The notes under the pieces: generated by a model
What the model was told of the DNA's origin: nothing
What the model saw: the letters and a program-made list of their open reading frames with translations, nothing else
The model's database searches: none
Shown here: positions 27,101 through 39,447 of the stretch, one piece after another
How positions within the stretch are numbered: the first letter of the stretch is position 1
Layout of the letters: each line of letters opens with the position of its first letter
Made by a program: the position numbers and the translations under genes
Assembly (NCBI GenBank): GCA_036023115.1
Contig: JAYKKT010000090.1
Span: 36,038,501-36,102,500 of the forward strand
DNA: 64,000 nucleotides
Reading direction: 5' to 3'
Source: Brasenia schreberi
Lineage: Eukaryota; Streptophyta; Magnoliopsida; Nymphaeales; Cabombaceae

Positions 27101-30100
27101 CAATTGATTTAAAATTTTCTTTTGGCACTTGGGAGCTTAAGCTTAAATTACATATCTTTTAAGTTTCTTTTGAAGCATTCTCTAACTTTGGTGACCAGTT
27201 TGTCAACGAATATCTTCGATTGATTTGGTGTAATGTTGACTGTATGAGCTCACCTCATGGATGCTATGTAATGAATTTTGATGGATGATATGCCTTTGAT
27301 CTACTTGTTTGCAAATTATTGGTTGATAAAATTTAATTTTTATTGTTGATGCTTTAATCATGCAATTTTGTTTATGAAATTGCATCATTTTCTGCTCTCA
27401 TGCTTCTGAGGTTTTTCTCTGCATCTAGCAGTCTATTTATTTCTTCTAAATCTGAAACACTCTCCTCTTTGGTCACTTTTTTGGCTAGGGTTGACACTAG
27501 TTCAGAGTGTATTTAGTTGTGAGCTTATATGGTAGGCAAGAATTTTGGGTTTTACAGTTGTGAGACACTCAATTGGATGAAGTTTCATTTAGTTTGTATC
27601 ACAGTTGCCCACTCATTGGCTTGGATAAAACTTGTTAAAAGTTCACCTATAACGAAGATTTTTTGGTTTAAACCTATGATTTTTTGGTGAGTATTATATT
27701 TTCTTATGGATCTTAAGATCTTTTCATGTTTCAAAAGCATTTATTTCTCTACCCTAATATTATTCTATTCTTTTAGATAGGTAAGTGTAATCTGTTTCAT
27801 TGCTTAAATTAGATTGGAGTCATTGGATTATAGTCACAATACTTGAAGAGATAAGTATAATATATATTTCAAATTATATGCATATGGCACATGAAATTTA
27901 TTATTTGTCTTCTTAGAATTTGCTTATTTAGTTTGATTTATATTTGTGTTTCTTGATATTTCTTAGAAACTAGAAAATTCATTATATATATATATATATA
28001 GATTATTTTTTAATTATAAATGAAAGTATACCGCTAAATTCGCTATATCCCCGCTAACTGCTATTGATAACACAGTTTCTATGTTCTGTGGGCAGGTTTG
28101 CTATTTTAAGACAAAGGCACGAGTGCATGGTAAAAGAAAAGGAAGGGTGTGATTTATCTTGTTCACCGTCTAATTTTTCGCAACTTGGCATGTGCAAGTA
28201 CTTAGCACAGATGTAAATCATGCATGTTAATTGTGTATTAGTGTATTACTATTATTAGCATTACTTTTAGAACAATGGCAGTCAGACGGTCACAGTTTGG
28301 TGGGGATACTCCAAAACTAGCTAGATTGTCTCATACATATTGAGCCAAACATGAAAGCTAGTAGGTAAGAAGAATTGGAGTTGTAGAGCACTATCAAGAC
28401 ATTAACAAGAAGAATAGGTCAGACCATTCATTTTAATGATCTGGTCTTTATTGTATACCTTTAAGGTCAAGGCTTTTTAATGAAGCATACTATTGTTATT
28501 CTACTGTATATATTAAGCAGTTATTGAATTTTTTCTTTGCTAGGGATTATCTCTTGCTTTATTTTTGCAGATATATACCAGAGAAGAAAGACAAGACATA
28601 AATGAGATTGTTACGATTCGATGAACACAATCATTACTGCATATGATTTTGCTAGGCACCTCTATTCATTCTGAATGACAATTGGAAGTAGAATCGTGCA
28701 TGATAGAGCAAAAGGAAGTAAATGATTTTGCTAGGTCACAGATTACTACAACCAAAAATGAAGGGAAGGGTGAAGAGTAGGACTAGCCATTTCATTAGTT
28801 ATTTCACAATGATTTGGGAAGTTGACAAGTGACTTTCCATAACTTGGATGACTGAACACTATGTTAATAGGGACAAGGTAAGAGTGTTTCATACTCTACA
28901 TATGCATGCAAATTATGTTTAAATAATTCCAATTCAAGCAGTTCCAGTCTTAATTCAGAAGTTGCATATTTATTTTAAGATCCAAGTCCAAGTCCAAAAT
29001 TGAATCTCTCGAACTAGATATAAATACTCAGACGTTTCTTCAAATTTTCATTTGTTTATAATACAACTTCTTTTTGGACTGTGTACTGTACACAGTTGAG
29101 ATTAAGGATGGTTTCTCCTCCCTTGTAGGAGAGGACATGGAATTCTTAGTGTGGGCAAGGGATATTGTACTCATTGGAGAATAAAATTTCAATCGCTTTC
29201 ATTTTTCTTCCTTATTCAGTCTTTATCATTGAAGCAACCTCATAGAGAAGGGATTGCAACAAAATTTCGTTAAGAGTTCACTGCTTCATAGGACAACTTA
29301 AAGGAATTTGAAGGTTATTTATTGTACAATGAAACAATAAAAAATAACATAATTGATACAACCATACACTTTTTATGATCCACACATCCTTTTTTTAATG
29401 AGATTCTGATTCTGATTTTGCTCCTGCTAAATTTTAAAATTCCCAAGATACCCCTCAAGCAGTCGATCGTTTAAACTCTCTCTGCGCATTTCCATCTCAC
29501 CATCACAATCGATCGTTTAAACTCTCTATGCACATTTCCATCTCACCATCGATTGTCCCACACTATTTCCCCGGTGACCCATGCCTTGAAGCTTGACTTC
29601 AATGCACAATCCCACACTTTTCATCATCTTAGTGCTTCAAATCTTGCTGAAAAGAAAGAAGAAGAAGAAAAGAGAAGGAAGAAGAAGGGGGAGTGGGAAA
29701 AGAAGAGAAAAAGGAAGAAGAAGATCATTTCGAATAGAGTTTTAGTGATTTTTAGAGGTATATCATTGGTTTGGTATATATTTTGCTGCTTATTTGATGT
29801 ATTGATTTCGTTTTTAGTCGAAATCTCCACAGAAAACATTGTTGGGTTCCTAGCTCGAGATGCAGTAAGACGCACCCGTGTTGCGGGTCTTTACTGGCAG
29901 GAGACATGGCTCAACCACATGTCTATGTTGGTGGGGCGTGCAGTGAGCCACGGGTCCCCTACTTGGGACATGCAGCCGTTTGTTGTTTCAGCCGATATTA
30001 GTAAAAGTATAATTTCTTATTATTCTTCCTCTTCTTTTTGTTCTTGATTCTTCTTGTTGTTCTTTTTTCTTGTTATTTCATTTTCTGGTTTTGTTCTTCT

Positions 30101-31880
30101 AGTTCTTGATCCTTCTTCTTTTTTTCTCTTTTTTTTTCCAACAAAGTTCATAAGAGTATGCTCATGTATTTTCTAGCTACGAAGAAAGCAATTATGGCCA
30201 AAAACAAACAAATTGACGGTTGCCAGATTAAAGGAAAGTGAATGCCGAAATTCGGTGTGGAGAGGATAGATAAAGTGATGGGATGATTTCAGTATTTTAG
30301 AAAAAAGAGTTTGTGGATAGTAAAAGGGGCATGCAAATAGTAATCCCCAAAATAAATCTAAGGCAAAGATCTGAAGGAAACAAAACAAGAGGATTTATTG
30401 AAATAAGAGGGATGTTATAAAAACCACGCCATTTCAAGGTCATAACTAGTATAAAGCTAGATCCTAGGGGTATCCGAGGCTTGTTGGTTGCATCACATGA
30501 TACACTATCAAAGCCACTAATGTATTCTTTTTAACATAAAAATCCGTTATGTACGTCTGAATGCAAATTTTGTGCATTTAGGATAGTACTTTTGTTATTT
30601 CTCATCAGAAATTGTCTCCATATTTTTCCACAAAAACTCTGTTTTGTGGCATAAAATGTTCTTTTTAAAATTTAATTGACTAATGTTCAGAGGGATAAAT
30701 CATTCACTATTTACGACATTAGGAGTAGAACCCGTGCACCTATACCGGATGCTTCAAAATGTGCACTGACTGGGTAAATTTGTGCGTCCCCATAGGGGGA
30801 TTCGCAACTCTCCAACAGAGAAGTATCAGATAATTTCCCTGAGAAAAAAACTCATGCAAAGACCTAAGACTCGTTCTATTAGCTATATGCCTGACCTCTT
30901 GGAGGAAACAGCATCAAATGACTCGTCAAGTATAACGGTATCCTCAAGCTTGGTGCAAGAATATGCTTAAAGACCAGTTACAGCATCTATAAGAATCTTT
31001 ATCACATGTGACCTCAAGTAAAGCATCACCCAAGTTGAAAACGCTGATAGATACTCTTTTTCCTTTTAAATAATTCAAAATGAACCTTATTGTCAAAACA
31101 ATAGAACATAAGGAAGGGTATAAAAATTTCGCCTATTGGAGTTGAATGCATTCAAAACATTAACTCGAATAACGTATCTTTAACATAGTTAGCTAGTAGA
31201 ACAAATTTGTGACATCCAGCACATCATTGAAGCTGAGCCAGAAATCAGACCCAACTTGACTAGTGAATTGATCGAGCGGATCATATGGCTACCCACGAAT
31301 CTAAACACCTCAAGTTATTCCTGTATGCTTCAAATGTCGACCAAAAATTTGAGCACGCCTTACGAAAGAAATGGAAGATGACCAAGGAAACTTCGAAAAA
31401 ATAACGCGATCAAGCATAACATTGAAATACATGACATGGGCTCCAATACTTCATTTCTGAAATATGAAATGGTTTGACTTAAATTAAGCCACGATGCATG
31501 CATCACAAAACGGTATTTCTCAATGGGTGCCTCGATAAATGCCATGATGGATGACAATTGAAGCTCGGGCGTCGTGCATTGATCGGCATGTAAATCTACG
31601 TCAAACACGAATATCTAACGGAAAAGCATCAAGGTTAGGAGCAATATCTCGTATCATTTCGGCGGATCCGAGTGACATGAATGGCGAGACTCTCTTGGTT
31701 TAGTAGGTGAACCCTTGATTGAGGCGGTACAAAAAGTATCCAAAATCAACGGGAACTCACCTTGATGTAGACGTTCTCGACGGCCTTCTCTTCCTCGCTG
31801 AGAACCTTCCCGCTGCTTCCTGTGGAGAACCTTCGGAAGATCGCCCTTGGTCCCAATCTGGCAGCCATCGCCATCGCCAT
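19816..31880 (-). CDS. Mitochondrial 117-aa protein, At2g27730-like (IF1-like motif)
   Basis: Three exons, 31761-31880, 26214-26252 and 19816-20010, all GT-AG and in phase 0, give 117 residues. Exon 1 encodes a start region with three ATGs in an ATGGCG repeat and a presequence-like RLGPRAIFRRFSTGSSGKV, followed by LSEEEKAVENVYIK. Exon 2 adds KVEQEKLEKLARK. Exon 3 has a polar Ser/Thr linker and a C-terminal membrane segment (NYAVLSGVIAIAASVGWYL). Order and motifs match Arabidopsis At2g27730, a small mitochondrial protein. From memory, it is related to the ATPase inhibitor IF1 family and has been reported as a plant-specific subunit associated with respiratory complex I. The first ATG (31880) gives the longest presequence; 31874 and 31868 are alternatives. 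The gene spans 12 kb because of intronic transposons. Confidence 0.88.
20132..20346 (-). mobile_element. RTE-tailed SINE, copy 3 (intron 2 of At2g27730-like gene)
   Basis: A third minus-strand copy of the SINE, with AACAACAACAACCAAGCC at its 3' end and the TTTATCCTGGC to TTACATGAG portion at its 5' end. The flanks CAACTACCTAGACTA (20117-20131) and CAGCTACCTAGGCTA (20347-20361) are probable target-site duplications with two mismatches in 15. Confidence 0.78.
20328..20643. repeat. Two consecutive tandem duplications
   Basis: A 104-bp unit starting TACATGAGTGGAGTTTAAA occurs at 20328-20431 and again at 20432-20537, including the edge of the SINE and its target-site duplication. A 66-bp unit starting AACTAAGATTTG then occurs at 20526-20591 and about 20592-20643. 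The sequence is non-coding and intronic. The first duplication postdates the SINE insertion because it copies SINE sequence. Confidence 0.85.
20750..25396 (+). mobile_element. Degenerate Ty1/copia retrotransposon (intron 2 of At2g27730-like gene)
   Basis: The element is in opposite orientation to its host gene. A 5' LTR remnant ends at about 20855 and is followed by a tRNA-Met-type primer binding site (TATCAGAGCC, about 20860). The 3' LTR starts TGTTAAGCC at 25058 and ends near 25396; its ACTCACAAACC-containing part matches the 5' remnant. Between them are broken remains of gag with a zinc knuckle (about 22690), protease, integrase (GGEYTS and a PQQNG word near 23350-23420) and reverse transcriptase with an intact YIDDILL motif (24319-24345). 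The frames have many stops and shifts, and a (TA)n run interrupts it at 24104-24141. It cannot be autonomous. Confidence 0.88.
25815..25900 (+). repeat. Possible tRNA-derived SINE fragment
   Basis: A box-B-like GCAAATTCAACTCC is followed by a G-run and GTGTATACCC, resembling the arrangement at 655-770. GT and GATA microsatellites lie downstream (about 25910-25950), as seen at SINE tails. Weak evidence; no target-site duplication identified. Confidence 0.28.
26445..28075. mobile_element. Non-autonomous hAT-like element (intron 1 of At2g27730-like gene)
   Basis: A 1631-bp element. The left terminus is CTAGGTTATCAATAG and the right, reverse-complemented, CTGTGTTATCAATAG. Flanking octamers CTTCTATG (26437-26444) and TTTCTATG (28076-28083) match at 7 of 8 bases, as expected for an aged hAT target-site duplication. 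Both ends are packed with CGCTATAGCG-type palindromic words, a common subterminal pattern in plant hAT elements. Small ORFs in its CT-rich part (26504-26836) show no transposase similarity. Confidence 0.78.
28084..31760. other. Rest of intron 1 of At2g27730-like gene
   Basis: No gene recognised. A 45-bp period tandem pair containing ATCGTTTAAACTCTCT lies at about 29466-29550. An adjacent plus-strand ORF (29553-30047, 164 codons) is lysine/glutamate-rich from AAG/GAA simple sequence and resembles no family I know. Pyrimidine-rich simple sequence covers about 30020-30145. Confidence 0.45.
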
Positions 31881-34800
31881 CGCCGAAGTTCGCTCCCTAA
31901 TCCTTCTCGCTTCTGCGAAGGTTCTCGTTTATCCACTCTTTCTTCACCTCTTATGCACAAACACGTGTTGACACGATACGTTCCCGGCGTTTTGGAGCAG
32001 GTGACAACAGTTGTACAGCCTCACGGGTTCACCAAAACCGAGTGTCGCCGTCTGAATCACATGGACCCGCCAAAGAGACATGCGACACGTCGATATGCAC
32101 GAATTATCTACTATCTCGGGCCGTTCCATTCTTTCTTTGCGCGATAAAACCTGGTACGAGTCCGTCAAGCCAATCAAATATGTAGACGCTGACAGCCTGA
32201 CACTTTCATCTACGTTGGCGGACACGCATGAACACGACGAGAAGTCTGTGTCCTTGTTGGAAGAAAAATCGGTGTTTGGCATACAAGTAACGTGTTTGAT
32301 GTCATGGTTCGTATCCAGATAAAGTAACTGTTATTGAAAACAGGTTCGTTGTTAACAAACGACAATATACCATTAAAGCCTTTAGGTTGACACGGCAAAT
32401 GTCGTATTGCTTCGTAGGTTCACTTAGGTATAGTTGGTTTTGATTCTGTTATGGACATGAAAGTGTAGTTGATATGTTTATCCTTAAGTTGTAATTACTA
32501 TAGACTTAATATGTTTTACAGATTTTTTTCTTGGTTTTCTTTACATGACATCTCATAGCTTTCTTGGAATCGCAATTGCTTTCTGGGAAGGAGAGACTCT
32601 CACAAAATTTATTCAAAACACAAAAGTACAAGCACATTGTTCAGAAAAGGAGACTTAGCAAATTTAATACAAAAGCGCAAGCATATTGCATGGAAATTCC
32701 AATCTATTGTTTTTCGCTAGCAATACCAAATGTCTATGCATTGAAGCTCATACCGGAAGTGTTGAAACATGATATTGAAAAAAAACAAGATACGAAATTC
32801 CTCATTGCATTAAATCAAGCGAGAAACTAATAAAAAGCTTGAACGGAAGTACTTATCCATATGCAAATCGAACGCGGAACCATGGTTCCTATTGTAAGTT
32901 TCAAATGTGAATCAAACACGGAAGCATGGTTGCTTCATTCCACAATTTACAGTCTTACATGAGCTTGAAATTGTAGTTTCGATACCACAGACATCTGAGA
33001 CCGTGAATCAAACACACCCTAAAGGTCTTTCTCTCTCACCCGCTCAATAACAGGAGGTACTTAATTTTCGTGTATTTAGCATGGAAAATGTAAAGTATGT
33101 CGTATTCGTCCTAACATATCCTTCTGATAGGAGCATACCACCCCAAAGGAAAATATGAACATGGACATGGCTCATTCGTGTTAGGAGTGTATAATGTTCG
33201 GTGTCAAAGACGACTGTGGAGTGTTCTTTCTCTGTTTGATCTCGCGTTAACTTGTTCTTATACGAAATGTCCCTGACACTAACGAGACTCGAAATACGAA
33301 AGTGGGTGTTCTCGATTTTCTCTTCATCAATCAACCAAGATATTAAATTCATTGAGAAATGATACTTGTGATCTTGATTCTTGCTCGGTTTTCACATCTT
33401 GAACTTGTATACCAACCTCATTTGACTAAGAGATCTTCACGGAACGAGGCATGGAATTGGAACATGGGATGATTGATGGGTTGACGACTATAAAATTATG
33501 CCATGCTTGAGGCAAAAAGTACGTAAAAGCAGTACAACACTAAAATTATTAATGGGTTGACAACTATAACAATTAAGCTTTTTTCTATATTAGATAGGGT
33601 TGATTTCATGATTTTTTTGTCATAGAGTTCGATAATGTGGGATGCTACCAAGTATTTTTTCATATCTTCCTATCGCATCTTCATTTAATTATTTTTTATA
33701 TGTATAAATCATCTTAAATAATTTATCTTATTTTATTATCTAATTTATTTTTAAGTATACGGTTTTCCCTTGTGTGACCACACATCCGTCTAAACACCTT
33801 CATTTCTGTCACATACAACTTTTAGATCATGATTTGATGACTACATACATAAAAAAAAGAAGAAGGAAATCTTATGATGAAAACCTTTTTAGGTAAAGAA
33901 CACCCAAAACAAATATGTCAAGAAACAACACCTCCAACATATAAAAGTAACCATATCAAATGTAAACACAGACTAACAAACGAAGATGAAACACAACCCT
34001 GGTCATTGGGAAAAGATCGAATGTTACTAAATATCGATAATAAAATCCAAGTTAAAAGCACAAAAAAGCAGTAAGTCGCCCGGTCATGGGTTTGCTAACA
34101 AGTTAAAGGTCACGAATTTGATACCAAAATTAAAAAAACGAGTTAATCATGACAAAGATACGAAATATCTCTTAATATGTAAATATGAGAAAATATATTT
34201 ATACACACACACACACATATATATTATACAGAAAGACCGGATAGTTCAAGGTTACTTGTGTTCACTCATTACTTTTTACTTTTCAGTATTATGAGCGTAA
34301 GTTAAAATTTTCTAAAGGTTTTCAAAAAGAACCGAAGAACAAAATTATTACATACCCAAAAAAATGATTGAACATAAGATGGGTAGCATAATTAGTAAGG
34401 ATTCGATCATTCACTCTTTATACATACATGAGAAAACATCAACAAAAGTACACGAAAATCATTTTCAGCATTCCATTAATTAGATGCTCTTACAAATGTT
34501 CCTTTTTAGCTTCTTGTCTACTGTTTTTTCACGTATTTGGGTTCCCACTGATTTTGGTGGAGCTAATTACACGATGCGTCAAATTTCTTGGTTCTGAGTC
34601 TTCTTAATGAGAGATAAAGAAGAAGGGTCTTAATTATGGTTAAGACTATGTTGAAGCTTAACACTTGTAGACATGCAACCCCGGGAAGCGAACTCGCCAC
34701 CTGCATGTGAATCAGAGAGTTGGAACCGAAGTGACCCGAACTGGTTTGCCACGATGCAAATCCTACAACAATATTCAGTCATTCAAAATAAGACAGGAGT

Positions 34801-34905
34801 CCCGTGCAGGTGACCGTACAGCTCTACAGGCGACGAAGAATCGTTGGCAGCCGACCGGCGGGAAACATAAGTGCTGTGGATTGTTTTTGCTTTGACAGCT
34901 CGCTC
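31881..34905. other. Intergenic spacer between divergent gene starts
   Basis: The spacer lies between the start of the minus-strand mitochondrial gene and the plus-strand ABCB29-like fragment. It should hold both promoters, but no TATA box or start site can be placed. It contains a highly degraded minus-strand RTE LINE trace at about 33552-33850 (recognisable by an ATTAGATAGGG word and a TGTGTGACCAC word) and a possible antisense SINE at about 34670-34720 (box-B-like GCGAGTTCGCTTCC on the minus strand). Confidence 0.45.
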
Positions 34906-37607
34906 ATGGCGGTCCTCTCGTTCTCACCGCCCCCGCCATTCTCTGTCGCTCACGACCGTCATTGTCTTCTTCTCATAAGAACGGCGTCGGTGCCGTCCAA
35001 CATCATCGCGAAAGCCGGCGGTGGCAATTCCGCAAAGTTGCTCAATTCTTCATCAGAGCGTTACTCTTTCTACCCTCCTCCCGTCCTGAAACTAATCAAT
35101 CCTGACGCTCTGACGTTTATCAAGCCGTTCATCGTCTCCGAGTGGGTGCCCGTCCTCAAGGGATGGGCGTGCAGCTGCATCGGAGTCGCCTGCCTCTCCA
35201 AACTCGTCCCGCTTACCGGCAAACTTTCTGCTTCGTTCGCAGCAGCCGGAACCCGGGAATGGGTGTTGCAGGGAGCCGGCGTTGGAGCCCTTCTTCTTGT
35301 TCGGACGCTGACGTATTACTTGCAGCAGGCGTTCCTGTGGGAGGCTGCGTTGAACCTCGCCTACAAGGTCAGGGTCTATGGGTTCCGCCGGGTGTTGCAG
35401 AGGGATATGGAGTTTTTCGAGGGAAATGGTGGGGTTCCTTCTGGTGACATTGCTTACAGGATTGCTACTGAGTCTGCTGACCTTGGAAATTCTATTGATG
35501 TTATCTTGCAGGCAAGAAATTGACCATCTTCTTTATCTTGACTACAACAACGTGCTATTTACTTCACAAGTAACGGGCTTCTAGCGATTTTATTTTATTT
35601 AGATATTGTTTCTTAGTAGGAGAACCTCCAATATGCTAGCATCATTACATGCTAACAAATTGCAACCTTCGATTTCAGTCGAGATTTGAATTAGAAAAAC
35701 AAATAGTGTACTTATTCTGTACGTACTTTTAACCTTTTGCCTTTTAAAATCAAATATCAACCACAGGTCCACAATCAATGGTTGATATTTGTTGTTGTTG
35801 TTTTTTTAATCCCATGCCTGGTATCGAATTGATATCTCAACATTCCATATCTCATACTGGATGAGTGAGATTTGTTAGGATATGTTAGCATGTAATGATG
35901 ATAGCTATACTAGGTTCTCTGCTTAGTAGTATATACTTCTTGTATTTTTAGGAATCTTTACAACCTTATTTTGGTTTTATAGTGGGTTCATTGGCATTAA
36001 ATATTAGACCTTGAATACCTTTGTTTCACAATAGATTGTGAATTTAATGAACAAAATGCTTTTGAAGGCGTTTATTGAGAATAAGGAGATTCAGCAATCT
36101 TCAACATCTTAACTACTGACATCTTCCTACAACGGCTGGTGCTACAGTGAATTGTACCCCGTGCATAATCTATATTACAAAAGAAAAATGGTTTAAGTCT
36201 GATCAGTATCTTATTTCCTTGTCCAGACTAGCGTGCGCAACATACTGCAGTTATTTGCAATGGCAAGACAAATGTTAGTGATAAGCCCTGCATTTTCTGT
36301 GGCAACTACCTTGGTGGGGCGAATGTTGTTGGCTAAATTTGTTCCTCAGTGTTTCTGCTAGTGCATCGTGAGCTGCTGCAAGAGCGTTTCCCTCTCTCTC
36401 TCTCCTGCATTTTGTTCTTTTCCTTTTTGAAAATTTAAGCAATTTCTTGGAGATCTTTATGGCTAATATTTCGTAGGTCATTTCATGCCTGGTTTTTGTC
36501 ATAGCCTATTTTGGGAAGCATCTGAGAAGGATATCAAGAAAAGCTCATGTCACTGCTGCAAGACTCTCTGTGTATTTAAGTGTGGTAAACTTGCCTTCAA
36601 GGATTTCTAGAATTATTTCCATCTAAATTTTTCTTTGCACGATCCTTCTCTTGATCCTCTTGGTGAGAATAGCATATTGATGTTGACATTTGTTATACTA
36701 CTGAAGTCTTTTGGACTACATGCTAGAACTTCATGTCTTTCTTTTCTCCTTGATTTCTTTGCATATGCACTGAGGCGGAAAAACTCAATGAAATTGTCTT
36801 TTTGCAAAAAATAATCGTATGGAGGTGATCTTCATCCTCAAAATCCTTTAAATCAATTACCAATACATGTTCAGTAAGTATTTTCAAGTTGATATTAGTT
36901 TAAAAGATAAACGGTATTTAGCTTTTCTGCTCATAAAACCTAATTTATGCATTAAAAATGCATATTATGCTTGGTTCTTGAACATCCTGGGGATACAAAA
37001 TCAAATGAAACAAAAAGTGCAGAACTCGAGTGTTATTTTATGCGGTTACTTGACATATTTTCCTTTCCCTTCTCTAATAATTGTAGAAGGTGAAAAGGAA
37101 AGGAAAAAAAGAGAAGGACCTGGCACCACTTTCTCTCTGCCATATCTTTAGATCAAGAAAGTCATACATCTTATTGTTTAAGAACAAGGAAAGTTGCTAA
37201 ATGTTATTTTATATGTTTCTATTTTACTTTTTCTATGTGACACTGTGCATGGCGGAGGTGATTCTCGACCTAAGAAAATTAACCAACACATTAACCTCGT
37301 GACATTTCACAATGTTTTAAAATTGTTTTGATAGTATCAGATTTTAGTATCACATTGCTTCTTATCATCTGAACAATTATGGGTTATTTCAGTGCATTAG
37401 CGTACGGACAAAGATATAAAGCTTTTATATCAACTAATATGGAATTTCAATATTTAGGTTCCTTGCTCTATGATTCTTGTTAAGGTGAACAACGCAGAGG
37501 TATCTGAAGGTATGCGGTTTGAAAGACTTGCACAAGATGACTTAAAGGAACATGTGAAGAAGAAGAAAATGAAAGTTGCCATACCACTAGGGACACAATT
37601 TTGTTGA
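34906..37607 (+). pseudogene. 5' fragment of ABCB29-like plastid half ABC transporter
   Basis: Four exons are recognisable: 34906-35511, 36227-36313, 36477-36584 and from 37458 to about 37600. The first ends at a GC donor (CAG then GCAAGA). The residues align co-linearly with Arabidopsis ABCB29: a transit-like N-terminus, FIVSEWVPVLKGW, YLQQAFLWEAALN, DMEFFEG, SGDIAYRI, ISPAFSV, RRISRKA and a KKKKMK segment. In the family the membrane domain continues and is followed by Walker A, signature and Walker B motifs. Here similarity ends just after KKKKMK at a stop (37605-37607), and the next DNA is copia LTR. No nucleotide-binding domain exists in the rest of the window. It may be transcribed as a truncated protein of about 317 residues but cannot be an active transporter. 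Confidence 0.8.
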
Positions 37608-37649
37608 TTTCTCACACTCAATCTTATTCCCAATAATCATAATTTTACA

Positions 37650-38785
37650 GTGGGTTGGAAGAGAGGAGTGGAGGAGGCGTCTTCACCTTGACAATCGCCC
37701 TTTTTTCCTTCTCTCTCTTCTACACTTTCACGGTAACCTCTTAGGGTTACTTTAACATATTACACTTTAAAATAAAAGACAACTATAACCCTATACTAAA
37801 GATTTACTTCCTAATAACTCCTATTTCAATAGGAGCCGGATCCAATTCTCTCTTCTTACCACACCCCCCTCAAGTTGGGTTTGGCATGCTTGTTGCTCCC
37901 AACTTACAAAGAGTCTTTTTCAAGAATATTGCTTACCGACTTTGTCAATATGTCTGTGGATTGATCTTTTGAGCGTACATGTACAAGCTTAAGGTTCCTT
38001 GACTAATTTCTCTTATGAAGTGGCAATTCACTTTAATATGTTTTACCCTCTTGTGATATATCAGATTTGAGGCAATTTGTATGGCAACCTTGCTATCTAT
38101 AAAAAATTAAATGGAAAATTTTATTTCAAAACTAATTTCTTTCGTGAGAGATGAAACCCATGTGCTCTCACACATGTCAAGGGCAATAGCTTGATACTCA
38201 GCTTTTACACTTGACCTTGCCACTAAAAATTGTTTCTTACTCTTCTAGTAGACAACATTTCCTCTTACACATAATATAGCCGTAGATTTTTTATGTTCAA
38301 TGACGTGTTAGGTGAGTACAAGAGTCCATGTATGATAGTAGATTTCATATATATATGATTATATGGAACATGACATTTGTGTTGTCGAGTTGGAGAATGC
38401 ATCCATCTACTAACATAACTCACAACAAAATGAGTTTACCCACAAATCTTTGATATCTTTCAACATCCTCATAAGTTTATTCAGTTGTTCCAACAACCCT
38501 TTTTGATGTTTCAATCGGAATTCAACAAAGACAACAATCTAGCATATTTGTTTCTTATAAGGACTCTTGTACTCACCAATCTAGCATATTTGTTTCTTAT
38601 AACAACCCTTTCCAAATATTTGGGGATCAAAAAGGTGATGCAAGTGCTACTTTAGTGAGTAGATTCAACATATCTCCTATAATAATAATATCATCAACAT
38701 AAACGACTAATAGGATAGTTTTCTCACCTAGCTATGAATAGAGTGTGATCATTAACACTCCTTTTGAATCCCAAGCTAAGTACCA
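37650..38785 (-). mobile_element. Antisense Ty1/copia 3' end (LTR plus RNase H remnant)
   Basis: On the minus strand, a polypurine tract (complement of the CCCCCCTCAAGTTGGG run near 37866) precedes an LTR starting near 37863 and running left to about 37650. To the right, minus-strand words typical of copia RNase H occur, such as an SSVKAEYQAIAL-like segment near 38180-38220. Frames are broken. The piece sits at the break points of both the ABCB29-like and SEC23-like fragments. Confidence 0.65.
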
Positions 38786-39447
38786 TCACTAAATTTGTCA
38801 AACCGAGACTCTTGGTGACTGCTTCTTATTTCCATACCTTTCGTGAACCCACGTTCTCGTTATATCCAAGAGGTAGGTCTGGGAGAAAAGCATTCTATTT
38901 CTTTCTCTTTCATCATCTTGCTCTCTATCCATTGTCTGTCAATCCATGTAAGTTATTCCAACGGTACATCAACTTTTTCCTGCACTTTAACAACAGAGTT
39001 GAACTATTAATATCCTTAGTTTGAAGGCTTACCAATAGAAAACAGACACTCTTCATGATCCAACGTCATTTCTCAAATTCACGAGATATTTCATTCAAGT
39101 TCTACAACAGTTGCTGTTCGGGAGTCAACTCTATTTCGCTACATTGTGAATGGATTTCAACAATTTGTTAACATTTTAGCAACGCATGGAAGTCGTGCTT
39201 TAGATTCCAACTCAAGGATCTCAAACATAGGCTAATTCTCGCATTTGCATAGATAAGGGAAACCCATCACCAAAACAATGTTTACTTCTACTGCTACCAA
39301 AAGAACATCACAAACCGTTTAAACTGACCCGCGATTACACATTTCTGCCCTAAACCAAATTCCAGAAAACAACAAGCAAAAAGCTAAGACAAGGAAACGA
39401 CGTAGATAATATTGGTAAACTGAAGAAAAGGATGAGAGATTTCACAC
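38786..39447. other. Stretch between copia debris and SEC23-like fragment
   Basis: No exon of the SEC23-like or ABCB29-like gene could be found on either strand here. The first 100 bp may still be degenerate antisense copia. The remainder is unassigned. Confidence 0.4.
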
